Origin: Pagrus major | Taxonomy: Eukaryota; Chordata; Actinopteri; Spariformes; Sparidae | Length of the DNA stretch: 64,000 nt | Direction: 5' to 3' | Assembly (NCBI RefSeq): GCF_040436345.1 | Contig: NC_133221.1 | Span: 20,519,165 to 20,583,164 of the forward strand | Part shown: positions 1 to 12,055 of the stretch, piece by piece | Layout of the letters: each line of letters starts with the position of its first letter | Numbering within the stretch: position 1 is the first letter of the stretch | Notes under the pieces: model-generated | Told to the model about the DNA's origin: nothing | Database searches by the model: none | Seen by the model: the letters and a program-made list of their open reading frames with translations, nothing else | Translations under genes and position numbers: made by a program

Positions 1-2957
1 ACAAAGTAACCCACAACACATTTCACAATACGTTGCCCGCGACCATAGTATCACGATACCACGATTCTGCGATAATCCATACATTGCAAGACAGTCATCT
101 GTCGATACATCAGGATATCTGTCTAACTGAAGAAGACAAAATACCCCTAAAAAGGCAAAGTGCAGGAATTATGTATTTATTCACTGCACTGCGGTTTCAG
201 TTTCACAGAATTTGACATGAACTGAGATGAGAAAATGTACAAAAAAGGGGCATAGAGTCTTCGCTCAGTGCCTCTTTATCACACACACACTGACTGCAAC
301 TTGTCCTTGTGTACCATCAATTTAATGCAAAATAGCCATAAATCTGCAAAAGCTTGAACTGCCAGAAAGCACAACAGTTCTGGAGTTAAAATGTTTAAAG
401 GAAGGATACAACTCACTAAATTCTTTTCAATCTGTGTAGATTAAGTTTACAGAAGTTTACACCACAAGGAGTTATGAAGTAGTGACTCCAGTAAGTCAAA
501 TCTGTTAAGAGAGCTTGTTATAATAAATATATCCATATTTGGCGCCAGTTTAATGATAATTGTATCACCGGAGAAAGCGATACAATACATATTGCTGTAT
601 CAGTATTTGGTACCACCCCTTTATTTGTGTATTTATACTGAATGAACACATATATTCTCATTCTACTCCTTCTGGTGTGACTCTTTTCAAGCTTCACTCC
701 TAAATCGTCCTCACCGCTGCTCCTCTGACTGTGTACATCTTCGTATAGGACAGAGGCATTACTTCATGGAATAAAGCCACAGGGACTGCCCCGCTTGGAC
801 ACGCTCCCTGTCCGCAAAGCTTCAAGGTGTCCTCTCCACACCATTACCTTGGTCGACACTCTGCGATGACTAAGTGGAAGTTTGAGTGAAAGTGACATTT
901 TATTAGCAGGAGAATCTAAAGGGTCCTTGTCTGAACAAACTCACTAAACAAGTTTTTATACGGCTGCTCCCGTTACTGGACTTAAATAACTTTGAAATAT
1001 GGTTGTAAATCAGCAGCTCTAAGAGGATGTCTCCATTCAAGCCAAGCTCTCGGAATAAAAACAAAAGAAAACATTATCAGGGTCAGAACTAAAACACCTT
1101 GAAATGTTACTCGTCTCACGTATTAATAAATAGTAGAACTGGGTTGTTGGACAGTTGTATTGAGTCCTGCACTGACTTGTCCTTCTCTGAGGCTCCTTAC
1201 TGAACGTCCATTCAAGAGAAAACATTGCTCTGATTCTCTGTGATGGTCAACTGTAGCTGATGTCTCCATTGACCCTTCTCCCCAGTGTTTAGTTGAGTGG
1301 ATGAATACAGTGTCAGCTTCTGCAGCTGCAAGGCCCAATGTGTTGGGGGCAGGCAGTCTCCGCCAAAGTAATCCTTTGGCAAAGACTGGTGTCCCAGACG
1401 CTAGCGCAGTGATGATCCACACAGAGAGGGGGTGGGCGATGTTGTGTACTTTAGGTCACCAGACACTGACATTGTCCTTGCAGCGACAACTCTGTTTGCT
1501 GTGTCTTTCATTTGCATAGTGTATTCACATGTGAGACAGTGATGCAGTTGTGCATATTCCATCGTAAGAGCTTAACTCTCATCACTAGCCGGGCTGATCT
1601 GCCAAAGCTGCTGTGTTGTTTATTCAGGTGTGTCAAAGACCCAGTGTGACATTATCACATCCACCTATGTGTGAATGAAATCATCCATAGGAGGGTTGAA
1701 TTCAGGGAGGGTCCATTAAAAATGTGCTATGGGGCAGCTGATGAGCGCGGACAGGTGTGATTTCGGAGATGTGAAAAACACTGAGCCTCATTAGTGAACA
1801 GTTGAAAGGTGAATGACACTGGGCCTTTTTTTCTCAATCATTCAGTCAAGCATCCTCGGTGTGTGTGCGTGTGTGTAAAACTCACCATGTGTGGGAGTAC
1901 GCAATGACTCTTTCCAAGCCCACACAATATGACCATAAATAGCCCCACTTACATAAAAATCAAGCCATGCTTTTTGCACTAAACCAAGAGCGAGAGGCGT
2001 TTTGCACAGAGCCACATGAAGTCTGTTTGCAGGAGTTCATGGGAGGAGTGCAGAACATGACTGCTCCCTGGTGTTCTCCTCTTAATAATGAAAGATCAAT
2101 TCATTATTCCATATGCAGAGGGGATGACTAACAGACCACAGAGATAAACAAGGGCTCCGTGTTGGAGAGCGCACCTGCAAGCATCCATGAACTGCTGGAT
2201 CGATCCCCTGTGAGTGCAAGGCTGTGCTGAATTGGGGATATTTCCACCTATAGGCTGCATCACGTGGACGGCCCGGTCATTGATCACAACAGTGATCGGA
2301 TCAAGGGAGGAGGGGTGGCAGAGCTGTCAATACGCACGAGCAGAGCCCAAAAAAAATATATGCATGTGCCTTTTTTTAAATAATAAAATAAAGGCAACAC
2401 CAAAGCCCATGTGGCTCCTGAACAACGAGGCTATAATGGTGGCTGAGATAAGACAACAAATAGGCTCCGGCTCGCGTCATGGAGCGCACATGCACGCGGG
2501 ATCATTTTCGTGATGAGAAACACACTCGCTGGCATCCTGCAGAAAGCACTGGATAGCGTAATTGTTGCACGCGTTAATATGATATTAAACGGCCTGCACG
2601 CTGATTGCTAAATACTACTTGCAGCCATAGCAGCCCGTCGGGCTACAGGCGTCTTTATAACGCACAGATCTGGATGGGGCGCGCAGCCGTTCATAGACGC
2701 TGATATGGCACATTAATTTTCTATTTGCAGCTCCACGATTCGGCGTTACAGTCCGCGTTTTACGTCCGAGCTTGGAAGCATATGTGCTAATTACCCTCTT
2801 GGTGTTGTGATATCCCACCGGGCGAGCGAAGGATGCCTTTTGGAGGAAAAAAAAAACCCGCTGCATCCCCAAAACAAGCAGCAACATTACAGAAAAAATA
2901 AAATAAATTTGCGTCCATAAGCACATAAATATCCAGACAATGACGCGTCTGTCTTAC
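1..2957 (-). other. phactr3: Intron 1 of the phactr3-like gene (partial)
   Basis: This stretch lies downstream, on the minus strand, of the splice donor that closes the first coding exon, so it is the start of that gene's first intron and continues past the window edge. I see no further exon with a convincing frame. A short TG-rich run is near 1857-1876. Around 1123-1519 both strands stay open for 70-100 codons, but neither translation resembles a protein I know. AT-rich and mixed non-repetitive segments (for example 2090-2330) could be conserved non-coding DNA; that is a guess. Confidence 0.6.
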
Positions 2958-3060
2958 CTGTGCCGTGAGCCAAATCGATGCCCGGTTCGGTGAGTATGTT
3001 CGGGTCACTTTGAGATCTGCCTCGTTGCAGACAGCCGTCTAGTCCATCCGATGTAGCCAT
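2958..3060 (-). CDS. phactr3: Phosphatase and actin regulator 3-like, first coding exon
   Basis: Read on the minus strand, the exon encodes 34 residues beginning MATSDGLDGCLQRGRSQSDP and ending at a phase-1 donor (CACAG|GTAAGA). Human PHACTR3 (scapinin) starts with a closely similar block: an acidic or serine-rich start, GCL, then RGRSQSDP followed by a V/I-L-T motif. PHACTR proteins bind protein phosphatase 1 and G-actin through C-terminal RPEL repeats; those exons are outside this window. The ATG at 3060 was chosen because the family begins here and its context (CCCCATGG) is strong, although the frame stays open upstream to an ATG at 3372. The next gene, pigt, is divergent and 1.04 kb away. 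A different PHACTR paralogue remains possible because only the first exon is visible. Confidence 0.72.
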
Positions 3061-4103
3061 GGGGAAACAGCGCAGGAATCCTGAATAAAATATTGAAAAC
3101 CCAACCAGGAGGCAGGCAAGGTCAGGAGGAAAAGCAGCGAGCGAGTGCAGATTTAATTCGCTCTGACAACAGCCGCTTTGAGCATCTACCAGGGAGCCAT
3201 GGCTGAGCAGAAATTCTGTGTGTATGTGTGTGTGTGTGTGTGTGTGTCTGGGCTGTGTGTGATGATGTGTGGATGTGGGAGGGGTGATATGCCCCCGATG
3301 ATGCCCGTCCCTGTCCAGCAACACGACCAAATGTGCAACACAACTACGAGCATGCTGCACACATTGATGCATCTTTAGAGCTCATACTGACTATTTATTT
3401 ATTTTATGTTTTATTCATTTTATTTTATTTGCAACACACATTCATCGTTTTATACCCCCCCCCCCCCCCAACCCCCCGCATCGTATATCTAGGGTCCATA
3501 AGAAGCCAGGGTACCGCTATAAAATGCCAGATTAACTCGAGCAAACATTGCAATAGGCTGAATTAATCAAGACTTGAAATTACATTGCCTGTCACTGGTT
3601 AATGAGTCGGAGAGGAGGATGAAGTACATCTGCTGTATTCTTAGATACAGACATAAATAAAAATATATGTAGCCTATTAATATCAGGGATATTTATCTAT
3701 TTTTTTTTCTTACAGAGGAACCTGGATGAAGCTACCTTTGCTGCGTTTTTTTCTCCCAGGTTTAACAAAGCACATATTTTAAGAATGCACGTTTCATTTT
3801 TATTGATCTATGATACAGAAAGCTCGACCCGCATATTGTTAGAAGCACAATGAATAAAGCATAATGAAATATGAAAACGCCAAATCTTCTAAAACGAATT
3901 TAAATAACATTACTTTTTCTTATTATAACATAGATGATGCTCTGTTATTAGCACTCACTCGTGAAATATTATAAAAATGACAATATGTTGTTTAAAACAG
4001 CAGGTTCACGTCACAGGTTCAGGAATCCATATGGAAGCCGCTCATTGGCTGGTTCCACGCATGACGCGCAAATGCGGAAGTGAACAACCGCCGGAAGAGG
4101 AAA
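3061..4103. promoter_or_regulatory. Divergent intergenic/promoter region between phactr3-like and pigt
   Basis: The start codons of two divergently transcribed genes lie 1.04 kb apart, so this interval holds both 5' UTRs and probably both promoters. On the pigt side there is an inverted CCAAT box (ATTGG, 4044-4048) and two ETS-type GGAA sites (GCGGAAGTG at 4074-4082 and CCGGAAG at 4091-4097) in a locally CpG-containing stretch, typical of TATA-less housekeeping promoters. The pigt start (AAAATGGC) resembles a YY1 motif. The middle holds a TG repeat (3221-3247), a C15 run (3455-3469) and AT-rich DNA. Whether the promoters share elements is inference. Confidence 0.55.
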
Positions 4104-6243
4104 ATGGCAGCTCACAGGTGCAGCCGCTCGGCTCTGCTGCTTATTTTGTGCGGTTTGTCACTGTTTACAGCCGCAGACAGTCAAGAAACGACAGTGAATG
4201 GTGGCCAACATGCCTCTGCGGTGGAAAATCCACAAACAGCCACCGAAACAGCGGAACAAACGACCGAGCAGCCCGCGGTGGAGGAGAGACGCTGGGAAGC
4301 AACTGAGGTTGAAGAGGCGACTCCGGATGATGCTGCAGCCGACCAACAGGACACTTCTGCCCCCGAAACCGTGGTGCTCTCATCGGTGCCACAGCCCAAA
4401 GACGATTTTCAGGAGGAGCTGGTCATCAGGCCGCTGCACTCAGGAGATATTTATGCCAGTTTCCAGTTCCGCACCGTGTGGGAAACTGATTTCACAAGAG
4501 GAAACAAAGGTAAGCTAACTGTTAGCAGTCATTCATAAACACGCCATTCATTGTGAGTCAGAAATATAAATGTTTTTGTTTTTGTTATGGTTCAGAATGC
4601 ATCTGGGAATTCATACCCTCCATTTAAACGATGGAGCTCATGTCAGTGTATATGGAAGTTGTGACAAAGTCAGTAAATGATCAAATGTATCTTCTTTAAT
4701 GGCCATAAATTGGTAGAAATTAAGTTTTTGCATTCAGTATCCACGTTTCCTAATAGTTTTTTTAAACCGTGAACAGATATGATCTGTTTTTTCTTTAGTT
4801 TTTAATTTTGTCATTTTTGAAGTTATCTGTGTTTTCTCCTCTCACTGACATCAAGTTAACTTTTATTAATAAAGCACGTTTAAAAACAGCTGCAGCTGAC
4901 AAAGGTGCTGTACAAAGCCAAGTCTATGAATTAGAACAACAATCACAAAGAACCAAACCTCACAGACAAAATAGACAGAACATAGAAAGTCACAAACACA
5001 CTATACAGGAATCCTCCGTCAGATGGCCTCAGGCGCTAATCTGTAAAAGTGTGTTTTAAAAGTGGGTCTTCCAAGTCAAAAAATCCTTTGCAGGCACCTT
5101 GTTCTGTACAACATGCCATATCTGTTCTTATATAAATTAGTCCCACTGTCTTTGATAATCATATTAAATTAATATTTACATTTTAAAAGGAAAAGTGACA
5201 AGACAGAAGTACTGTTCATTCGATTGGGCTTTTTTACTTAACTGTAGCCTCACAGTACTCTTTGAAGGAGTATTTAACAGGCTTTATACACATCCCATAG
5301 ATTCTCACCTAGTTTTCTTGATCAGCTGATTTTATTTGCTCATCCTAACTGTCTAATATTTTGATCTTATGTGTTCCAGTGTCCCACTACCGGCTATTTC
5401 CCAAGTCTTTGGGCCAGGTCATCTCTAAGTTCTCAGTGCGAGAGCTGCACATCTCCTTCACGCAGGGCTACTGGAGGACAATGCAGTGGGGGCAGCCCTT
5501 TCAGCCGGCTCCTCCTGGGGCTGAACTCTGGGTGTGGTTCCAGGACTCTGTGACTGAGTGAGTACGGCCCTCTGGTGGCCACAGAGCATCAGGGGTGAAA
5601 TAAATGTTCAGTAATTAAGGATTTATCAGCAAGAAGTTATCTTAAACAAAGCACTATTTCCCCTTTGAAAATGTAAATGAGAGTTGTGAGGGTATTAAAC
5701 AGATGACCTGTTGATCTTTACAAATCAAGCACTGATAGTCAAGCAATGACGTAGCCATCAGTGCTGAAGTTTAAATCGAAAATTGAATCAAATCACGATC
5801 TTGAAATTGAAAGACAAATTGAATCAGGAATTTTTAGAATCGTGACACTCCTAGTTTATTTATAATTTGCTGTATAATTGACTTCTTTTTTTTTGCCCTT
5901 TTTAGCGTGGATAGCACGTGGAAGGAGCTGACCAATGTGTTGTCTGGGATCTTCTGCGCTTCACTGAACTTCATTGACTCCACCAACACAGTTCAACCCA
6001 GTGCGTCCTTCAAACCGCTGGGTATAGGCAATGGTACAGAGAGGCTTCTTCAAGCTCCCTTTTGTAAAACTCTCTTGTGATGAGTCCGCTGCATTACATA
6101 AAGACTGATTTTGTTTTTTGTGTTGAACTTGAAGTGACGGACCACCGCTTCCTTCGCTATGCCACCCTGCCACGAGAGATTGTTTGCACTGAAAATTTGA
6201 CACCTTGGAAGAAACTCCTGCCATGTGGTTCCAAGGTGAGTGC

Positions 6244-6283
<40 letters not shown>

Positions 6284-9200
6284 CTTTATTATGTCTTTCT
6301 TAAACGTCAGCAGAACTCAAATGCCGTGTGTGCTCCTTTGTCTGATTCACATTCTAATGTCATTGTCAATGACTGCGGCCAACTCTTTATCTTCTTCTGT
6401 TGCACTTGCAGGCTGGTCTCGCTGTCCTGTTGAAGTCAGAGAAACTCTTCCACAGCAGTTTTCATTCCCAGGCGGTTCACATCAGGCCCATGTGTCAGGA
6501 CTGGGAGTGCAAAACCACATCCTGGGAGCTGAGACAGACGCTGAATGTGGTGTTCGACCTGCACACCTCTGCACAGGGCAAACGAGGTGAACAAAAAGCA
6601 CGCTCTTCCGTCATGTATCCCACATTTAAGTTAAGAATTTCTTTTTTTTTTTGTGTTTCGTAGGAGGAAAAATGCCTCCAGCCTAAGTTAACTTAATCTG
6701 TTTGTTCCCTCAGAATGGTCTCTTTTTAAGATGTTCTCTCGGACCCTGACAGAAGCTTGTCCGCTGGCCTCCTCCAGTAAAATCTATATCGACGTCACAG
6801 ACAACCCTGAGGTTTGATTCCCACATTTTATAGTGTCATTGGCTCTAAATGCCTCAATGCAAACTTTGCAGAAAGCAAAAGAACATAGGTTTTAATTGTG
6901 TTATTTGCAGTATCAAGTTGGAGATATTTTAAGGTTCCCTGCAGAGTTTTTGTCCTCTAGTAGCACTATGGATCTGTTTATTTATGAGCAGGTCTCTGTT
7001 TTGTTTATGTTTGCTGCAATGCGCCAATAAAAGCAGTGAAGAAGAAGACTGCCTGCAAGTAAAGATGAATGCAAACAATGCAGGATTTAAAATACTTAAA
7101 ACACTGAATGTAAAAATATGTTTTGTTTGTTTATAAGAAAGCTAAAGAAAGCTTAGATTAACAGATTTGATGGTATTGAGATGTGCAGTATTCATGGGTA
7201 AGAGAAACTGGATATCATTTTGCAGGGGGAGCAGTTTGAGGTGAGCCCGGCCACTCCTCTGCTGAGCCAGGCAGTGGTGCTGGGGGACAGACGAACCTTC
7301 TCCGTCTACGATCTGACCCAACAAATCACCTTTGGCACTGTGCGCTCCCTTAACCTGCTGATCCGCTGGAAATCCAGTGAGGGTGAGTGAGAACAGCAGA
7401 TCAGGACACACAGTGTGTTGTAAGAGGCTGAAAAATACCATGACGCAGTTAACAAGAATGTATCAGCTGCATCTGTTTGTTTTATTTCCATCTTTTAGCT
7501 ACTGTTCTGTCCTCAGCGTTGTCTGCTTGTTTGCCTTTTAATCATCATTTTAAATGCCTCTTGACATTATTCAAAACTGTTTTTGGCCAATGAATCCGCA
7601 ATCTGTTCCTTTGCAACCTGTTCTCTGCTGTGAGACTGAAAGTCCTCGAGAAGCAGCATCTGAAGTCACTCTCAGATTGCAACATGTGAGTTTTCAAGCC
7701 AAAAAAGCAAATAAGGAAACAATTTGTGTCTGTGACCGTTGTGTTCCAAAGCAACACTGTTTCATTTGTTCCTGTTACATAATCTCCTGGTAATTTGTCA
7801 AACATTAGGGTGACACTTGGTTAGTAACAGATGTTTCTAACAAAGTTGAGAGGAGAAACAGACTGGAGGCCTGATTTGAAAACAAAGTACAGTCATACAT
7901 CATTCTCCAGCTATTACATTTGAACATAAGCACCGCTTTATTGTCATATTTCTCTGCTGCGATGTTTCCCACATGGTTCATCATTAAGCCTCTTTGTCTT
8001 GCACTCGCCCACCTGCAGGTGACATGCTGCGTCCCCTGCTTCATGGTGAGCGTTACGTGGCTGGTTACGGGCTGCAGACGGGAGAGATTCACACCCTGAT
8101 GTACAACAACCACCCATACAGGTCTTTCCCCGTGCTGCTGCTGGACTCGGTGCCTTGGTATCTTCGCCTCTACATCCACACCCTTACTGTCACCAGCAAG
8201 GGAAAGGACAACAAGCCCAGTGAGTCACTTTAGAGAGTAGAAGAAGGACGTGTGTGCACTTAAAATTGCAATCAAGGTCTGAAATGGACAACTATAAATG
8301 TGCCAAATTCTGGAACAACTGGTCAGTGATATATAAATGAACAAAAACCACTAAAAGCTGGTTACTTTTTGAGATTATTGAAATTGCACCAGCCTCATAA
8401 AAAGAGTATTATGGAAATTGGACAATGTGGCATTTCTGTGTAAATTAATGAAATGTTTATGTTACAGTTTTTCTCAGTTGTAAACTCACAGAAACTGGAA
8501 CTGTGTACACAAGCCTGACAACTTGAACCTCATGTATCAAAAACAAAACTAACAAAACTCACTAGGTCACAATTTCACTATTTTCACTCAGAGTCTAAAT
8601 CACACAAGTCACATAATTTAGAACACTTTGTTCGCCTGGAAAAATCACCAATTGGTCTCACTCACTTCATAGCTGTTTAAACTCAATTGGCAAAACCCTT
8701 AATCACCATTTAGAGTATAAAAGATGCCTCAGGTGAAAAAATGGAGCAGCATGAAGAACAGAACTAACAGAGTTAGTGCAAGGAAGGCAATCCAATATTT
8801 CTAATGGAATCAGTGCAATTTTTGTTTGAACTCGAACGATGTTGCAACATTAAATGCAGTTTACAGTCTGACTGTGGGAAGCTGGTTGGAAACAATTTCT
8901 AGACAATTTTATACTGTTGAATGTGTGGCATGGCCTCGTGAAGCCAAAAGTATATTCATGGTAGTAATTTATCACACTGTTGTTTAAATGATGCTCTGTA
9001 GGAGACATTCATATGATAGCTGTGTGTATTGTTTTGGTAGAAAGAGTCGGTTTTGACAAGAAAGAGCATGGTTTGAGTGTTTCATATCCGCAGAAAATTT
9101 GTGTGAGTATCTCAGTTTTGAGTTTAGGGTTTTGAGAAATTGAGCTGTAGTGTAAGCACATGTGACCATTGAGAAACACTGTTAGTAACCTAACATTACT

Positions 9201-10841
9201 AATTAGGTTAATAACTTTACGTTCAGCTGGCCATACTTGGTTATGTTATCCAAAAAGTCAATTTTAGATTAAAAAACAATTCACTTTCAGCCAGTTATTG
9301 TTCAAACTATCATCAGGAAAAATGTCTTTTCAAATATGTCCCATACCGCAACCACAGATAACAGACCAACGGCTGTTTCTGCTCAGGATCTGAATATTAT
9401 TAACTGCAACTGAAGGGTCAACAATTTAATGATAATAATTGTCTCGCAATGATTTTTATCGGCGGCAAGTGCTGCTTAAAGATAAGAAGAGTCTGATTCT
9501 GAGTGGTTTGAGGTGCTCTGAGGCCCTTTTGAAAATAACATTCTAAAAAAGAATAATAATACACTAATTGTACTTCTTCTAACTTCTTGAATAAACTGTC
9601 GTAGGGTTTATTTTGCTTAACAATTGTTGTGCAAGCTTAATGAGTTACACATGCTGTACATTCACACTGTTTCCCTACAGGGATCATAGTTTCATGTAAT
9701 TACATGCAGATGCTTCTTTTCACCAGAAGGAGGAGAACATGAGTCGTGTTTTCTGTCATGAAAGCTGAACTAGAAGATGCTTTTTTTTTAATCTACTCTA
9801 TCTGCCTACATACCTACTTAGTGCTCTACTTTTGCTCAGACATTATATATACATTTTATGAAACAAGTATTAAGGTAATATTGTCACATTGCATCATGTG
9901 ATTTCATAAAACTACAAAGGGCTATAGTGAACATTAAAATACTGTATCAATCAGTCATAAATGGTATTAATGTTTTTCATCCTCTGCCAGGTTACATCCA
10001 CTACCAGCCGTCTAAGGACCGTGTAAGGCCCCACCTGCTGGAGATGCTCGTCCAGCTTCCTCCCAACTCTGTCACCGAGGTCACAGTGCAGTTTGAGAGG
10101 GCTCTGCTGAAGTGGACTGAATACACCCCCGATCCCAACCACGGCTTCTATGTGGGGTATGCATGTAGAGTTGTATTCAAAACTGAACAAAGAAGCTGCA
10201 TATGTGTTGCTTCTCATGCCCCTTCAGAGGTTGTAGGTGTTGTCTGATATGTTGCGGCATAACATCAGGTGAAAATCTGTAAAAGGTTCAATTTTGGGGT
10301 CTTGATTTATTGTTGACTTTTTAAATGTCATTATGACTTTTTTTAAGTGACTCACATGTGTTTCTTCAACATTTAGGTCTTCAGTAATCAGCTCTCTTGT
10401 GCCAAGCATTGTCGCCATGGATACTAACAGCACTCGGGAACGCCCACTGTTCAGCAGCTTGTAAGTACAGAGTTGTTTCTTTTCTGGGGAAAATGCCTGC
10501 TGCTGCCACTCACTCATGTGTTGCTTGATCTCCTGTAGAGAAACTAATTTGTCTGGAAAGTCGAATGATTAAATCTCACATCTCCCTCCAGTTTTCCCTG
10601 TAAAGAGGAGTCCAGCTACTTTGTGCGAGTCTACACGGAGCCTCTGCTGGTCAACCTGCCGACTCCAGACTTCAGCATGCCTTATAATGTCATCTGCCTG
10701 ACCTGCACTGTGGTGGCCGTGGGCTACGGCTCCCTTTACAACCTACTAACCCGGAGCTTCCAGATAGAGGAGCCCAACCCAGGACTGGCCAAGCGGATAG
10801 CCAACGTCATCCGCAAGATGAGGGGCGTGCCACCACTCTGA
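4104..10841 (+). CDS. pigt: PIG-T, GPI transamidase subunit (11 coding exons)
   Basis: PIG-T is a luminal, single-pass ER membrane subunit of the GPI transamidase (with PIGK, GPAA1, PIGS and PIGU), which attaches GPI anchors to proteins. Coding exons are 4104-4509, 5380-5557, 5906-6033, 6135-6235, 6412-6586, 6714-6811, 7226-7382, 8019-8219, 9991-10156, 10377-10460 and 10592-10841. All junctions are GT-AG and the frame is continuous through 1944 nt (647 residues plus stop). Residues 1-25 form a signal peptide. Hallmark blocks follow: [80 protein letters not shown] and [20 protein letters not shown]. Cys255 aligns with the human Cys182 reported to bridge to PIGK. A transmembrane helix lies at about 596-617 and the tail ends RGVPPL, as in human. 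The unusual feature is an acidic, Thr-rich insert at about 26-103; human PIG-T is 578 residues. Confidence 0.96.
4855..5075. repeat. Probable LINE 3' UTR-like fragment in pigt intron 1
   Basis: The segment contains the phrases 'tttaaaaacagctgcagctg' and 'aaaggtgctgtacaaagcc', resembling the tail of dispersed fish LINE-like elements as I remember them. No reading frame is preserved. The rest of intron 1 (4510-5379) is AT-rich and unremarkable. Confidence 0.35.
5558..5905 (+). other. pigt: pigt intron 2
   Basis: This is an intron with a clear donor (GTGAGT at 5558) and a pyrimidine-rich acceptor ending TTTTTAG at 5905. Its distal half, about 5765-5855, has the repeated 'aatcgaaaattgaatcaaat...cgtgacactcctag' composition often seen in terminal remnants of fish DNA transposons. 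I could not place it in a family. Confidence 0.4.
6236..6411 (+). repeat. TG microsatellite in pigt intron 4
   Basis: The intron begins GTGAGT and runs almost directly into an imperfect (TG)n/(CG) tract at about 6241-6283. The rest is ordinary intron sequence ending in a TTGCACTTGCAG acceptor. Confidence 0.85.
8465..9181. mobile_element. Harbinger-like MITE in pigt intron 8
   Basis: The left end reads CAGTTTTTCTCAGTTG. The right end, read inverted, is CAGTGTTTCTCAATGG, so the termini match over about 16 nt with few differences. Each end is flanked by TTA (8462-8464 and 9182-9184), a three-base target duplication typical of PIF/Harbinger elements. The 717 bp interior has no convincing transposase frame, so this is a non-autonomous or decayed element. 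It accounts for about 40% of the longest pigt intron (8220-9990). The remaining 9185-9990 is AT-rich without recognised structure. Confidence 0.7.
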
Positions 10842-12055
10842 GGCCGGACACCGTGCCCGCTGCCTCTACTTTTAGAAAGGATGTTTTCCTTTTGGTGAAA
10901 CCACTGTTAAACATGTGACATTCAGGGAAGAACTCAGTCAAGCACTGGTATGAATGTTTTTAAAGCAGTTAACTTGAAGGTTTTGGTTTGTATCCAGGAT
11001 AATTTCCTGCCGGCTAAGGACAATGTGGTACTTGGATGAAAAGTCAGAGCTTTGTTATTGTAAAAACAGAAGAAGGAACCAAAGCTGTGCAGTATGCAGC
11101 AGTGGTAACTGCAGCAGAGTGTTTTTGGTTTGATTGTTTTTGTTTTGTGGATGTTTGAAGCCATAACTCCAACACATCGTAATACAGCCACTGTGTCTCT
11201 GAGGCATTTTGCTGCTGTGAGGAAACTGTGACCGAGACTGATGGCTTAAAACAACATTGGATGGAAAAAGCCCGACCACCTTTGTTCACATATTGTGTTC
11301 CTGACCTGCAGATTGCTTCCTCCCTGCTAGGAAAGATAAACTAACTCAGTCAGAATGTCACGTTTTCTCAAACCTCAGTTATGTCCGGATATCAACTGAC
11401 AAAACACTGAGTTCTCCATCTCTAACCTCAAATTCACACGAAAATCAAAGTCTAACTATGGATCATCCTCTTTATTTAATGGTTCCTGATGCATTTGTAT
11501 AATCTGACACGTTTTATAGTAAGTTTAATATATGAGAAAAGAACAAATGCCCGTAATAATACAGAAGAATTATCGCTATTTAGAATTTCATTGTTGGTCG
11601 GACATACCTGCAAGCATGAACAATAAGGTACTGTGTCTGGACCTACCTATAAAAGGAACATCCCTATTACCCAACATTTAATTTGCACTCATTGGTTGTG
11701 TTGATGCATGCTTGAATGTGAATTGCAGATGTGTGCAGGTCTCTTCATGATTAATTGCCTTTAGTTTGTCAGGTCGTTGACTCATTCACTCATCAGTTCT
11801 ATGCAGTTTAACTACAGCGAAGAGAAGTCTGTTTTTATTGAAACTACCTTCCCCTGACGTGAAATACTACCACGTAAGAGCAACACTATCCTCTGTTAAG
11901 CTTTTCTGCCTAATAGTCCATTCTGTTTTATTTGCTCAGAAAAAGTGAGCACAATGAGAATGTTTGAAGCGGTACTGTGTGTGTGTGCTTGGGTCAAAAA
12001 ACTAAAAATGTTCTTTATTGCCTTTTTTAATAAACTGATAAACTGATAATTTTAT
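10842..12055 (+). other. pigt: pigt 3' UTR with polyadenylation signal
   Basis: The sequence after the stop codon has no further coding potential. The first canonical AATAAA on the plus strand that I find is at 12029-12034, followed by a T-rich stretch, giving a predicted 3' UTR of about 1.2 kb. A later AATAAA near 12186 could be an alternative. The end point is inferred from the signal only. Confidence 0.5.

Noticed and set aside
2887..3372. 161-codon minus-strand frame containing the phactr3-like start
   Set aside because: The part upstream of the ATG at 3060 includes a His-Thr run from a CA microsatellite and does not resemble PHACTR proteins. The downstream part reads through the splice donor. 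Only 2958-3060 is kept as coding.
6022..6033. Alternative donor at 6022 ending pigt exon 3 earlier
   Set aside because: It is also in phase, but it would delete four residues where the human protein has an equal-length segment (GLAND). The donor at 6034 keeps the length conserved.
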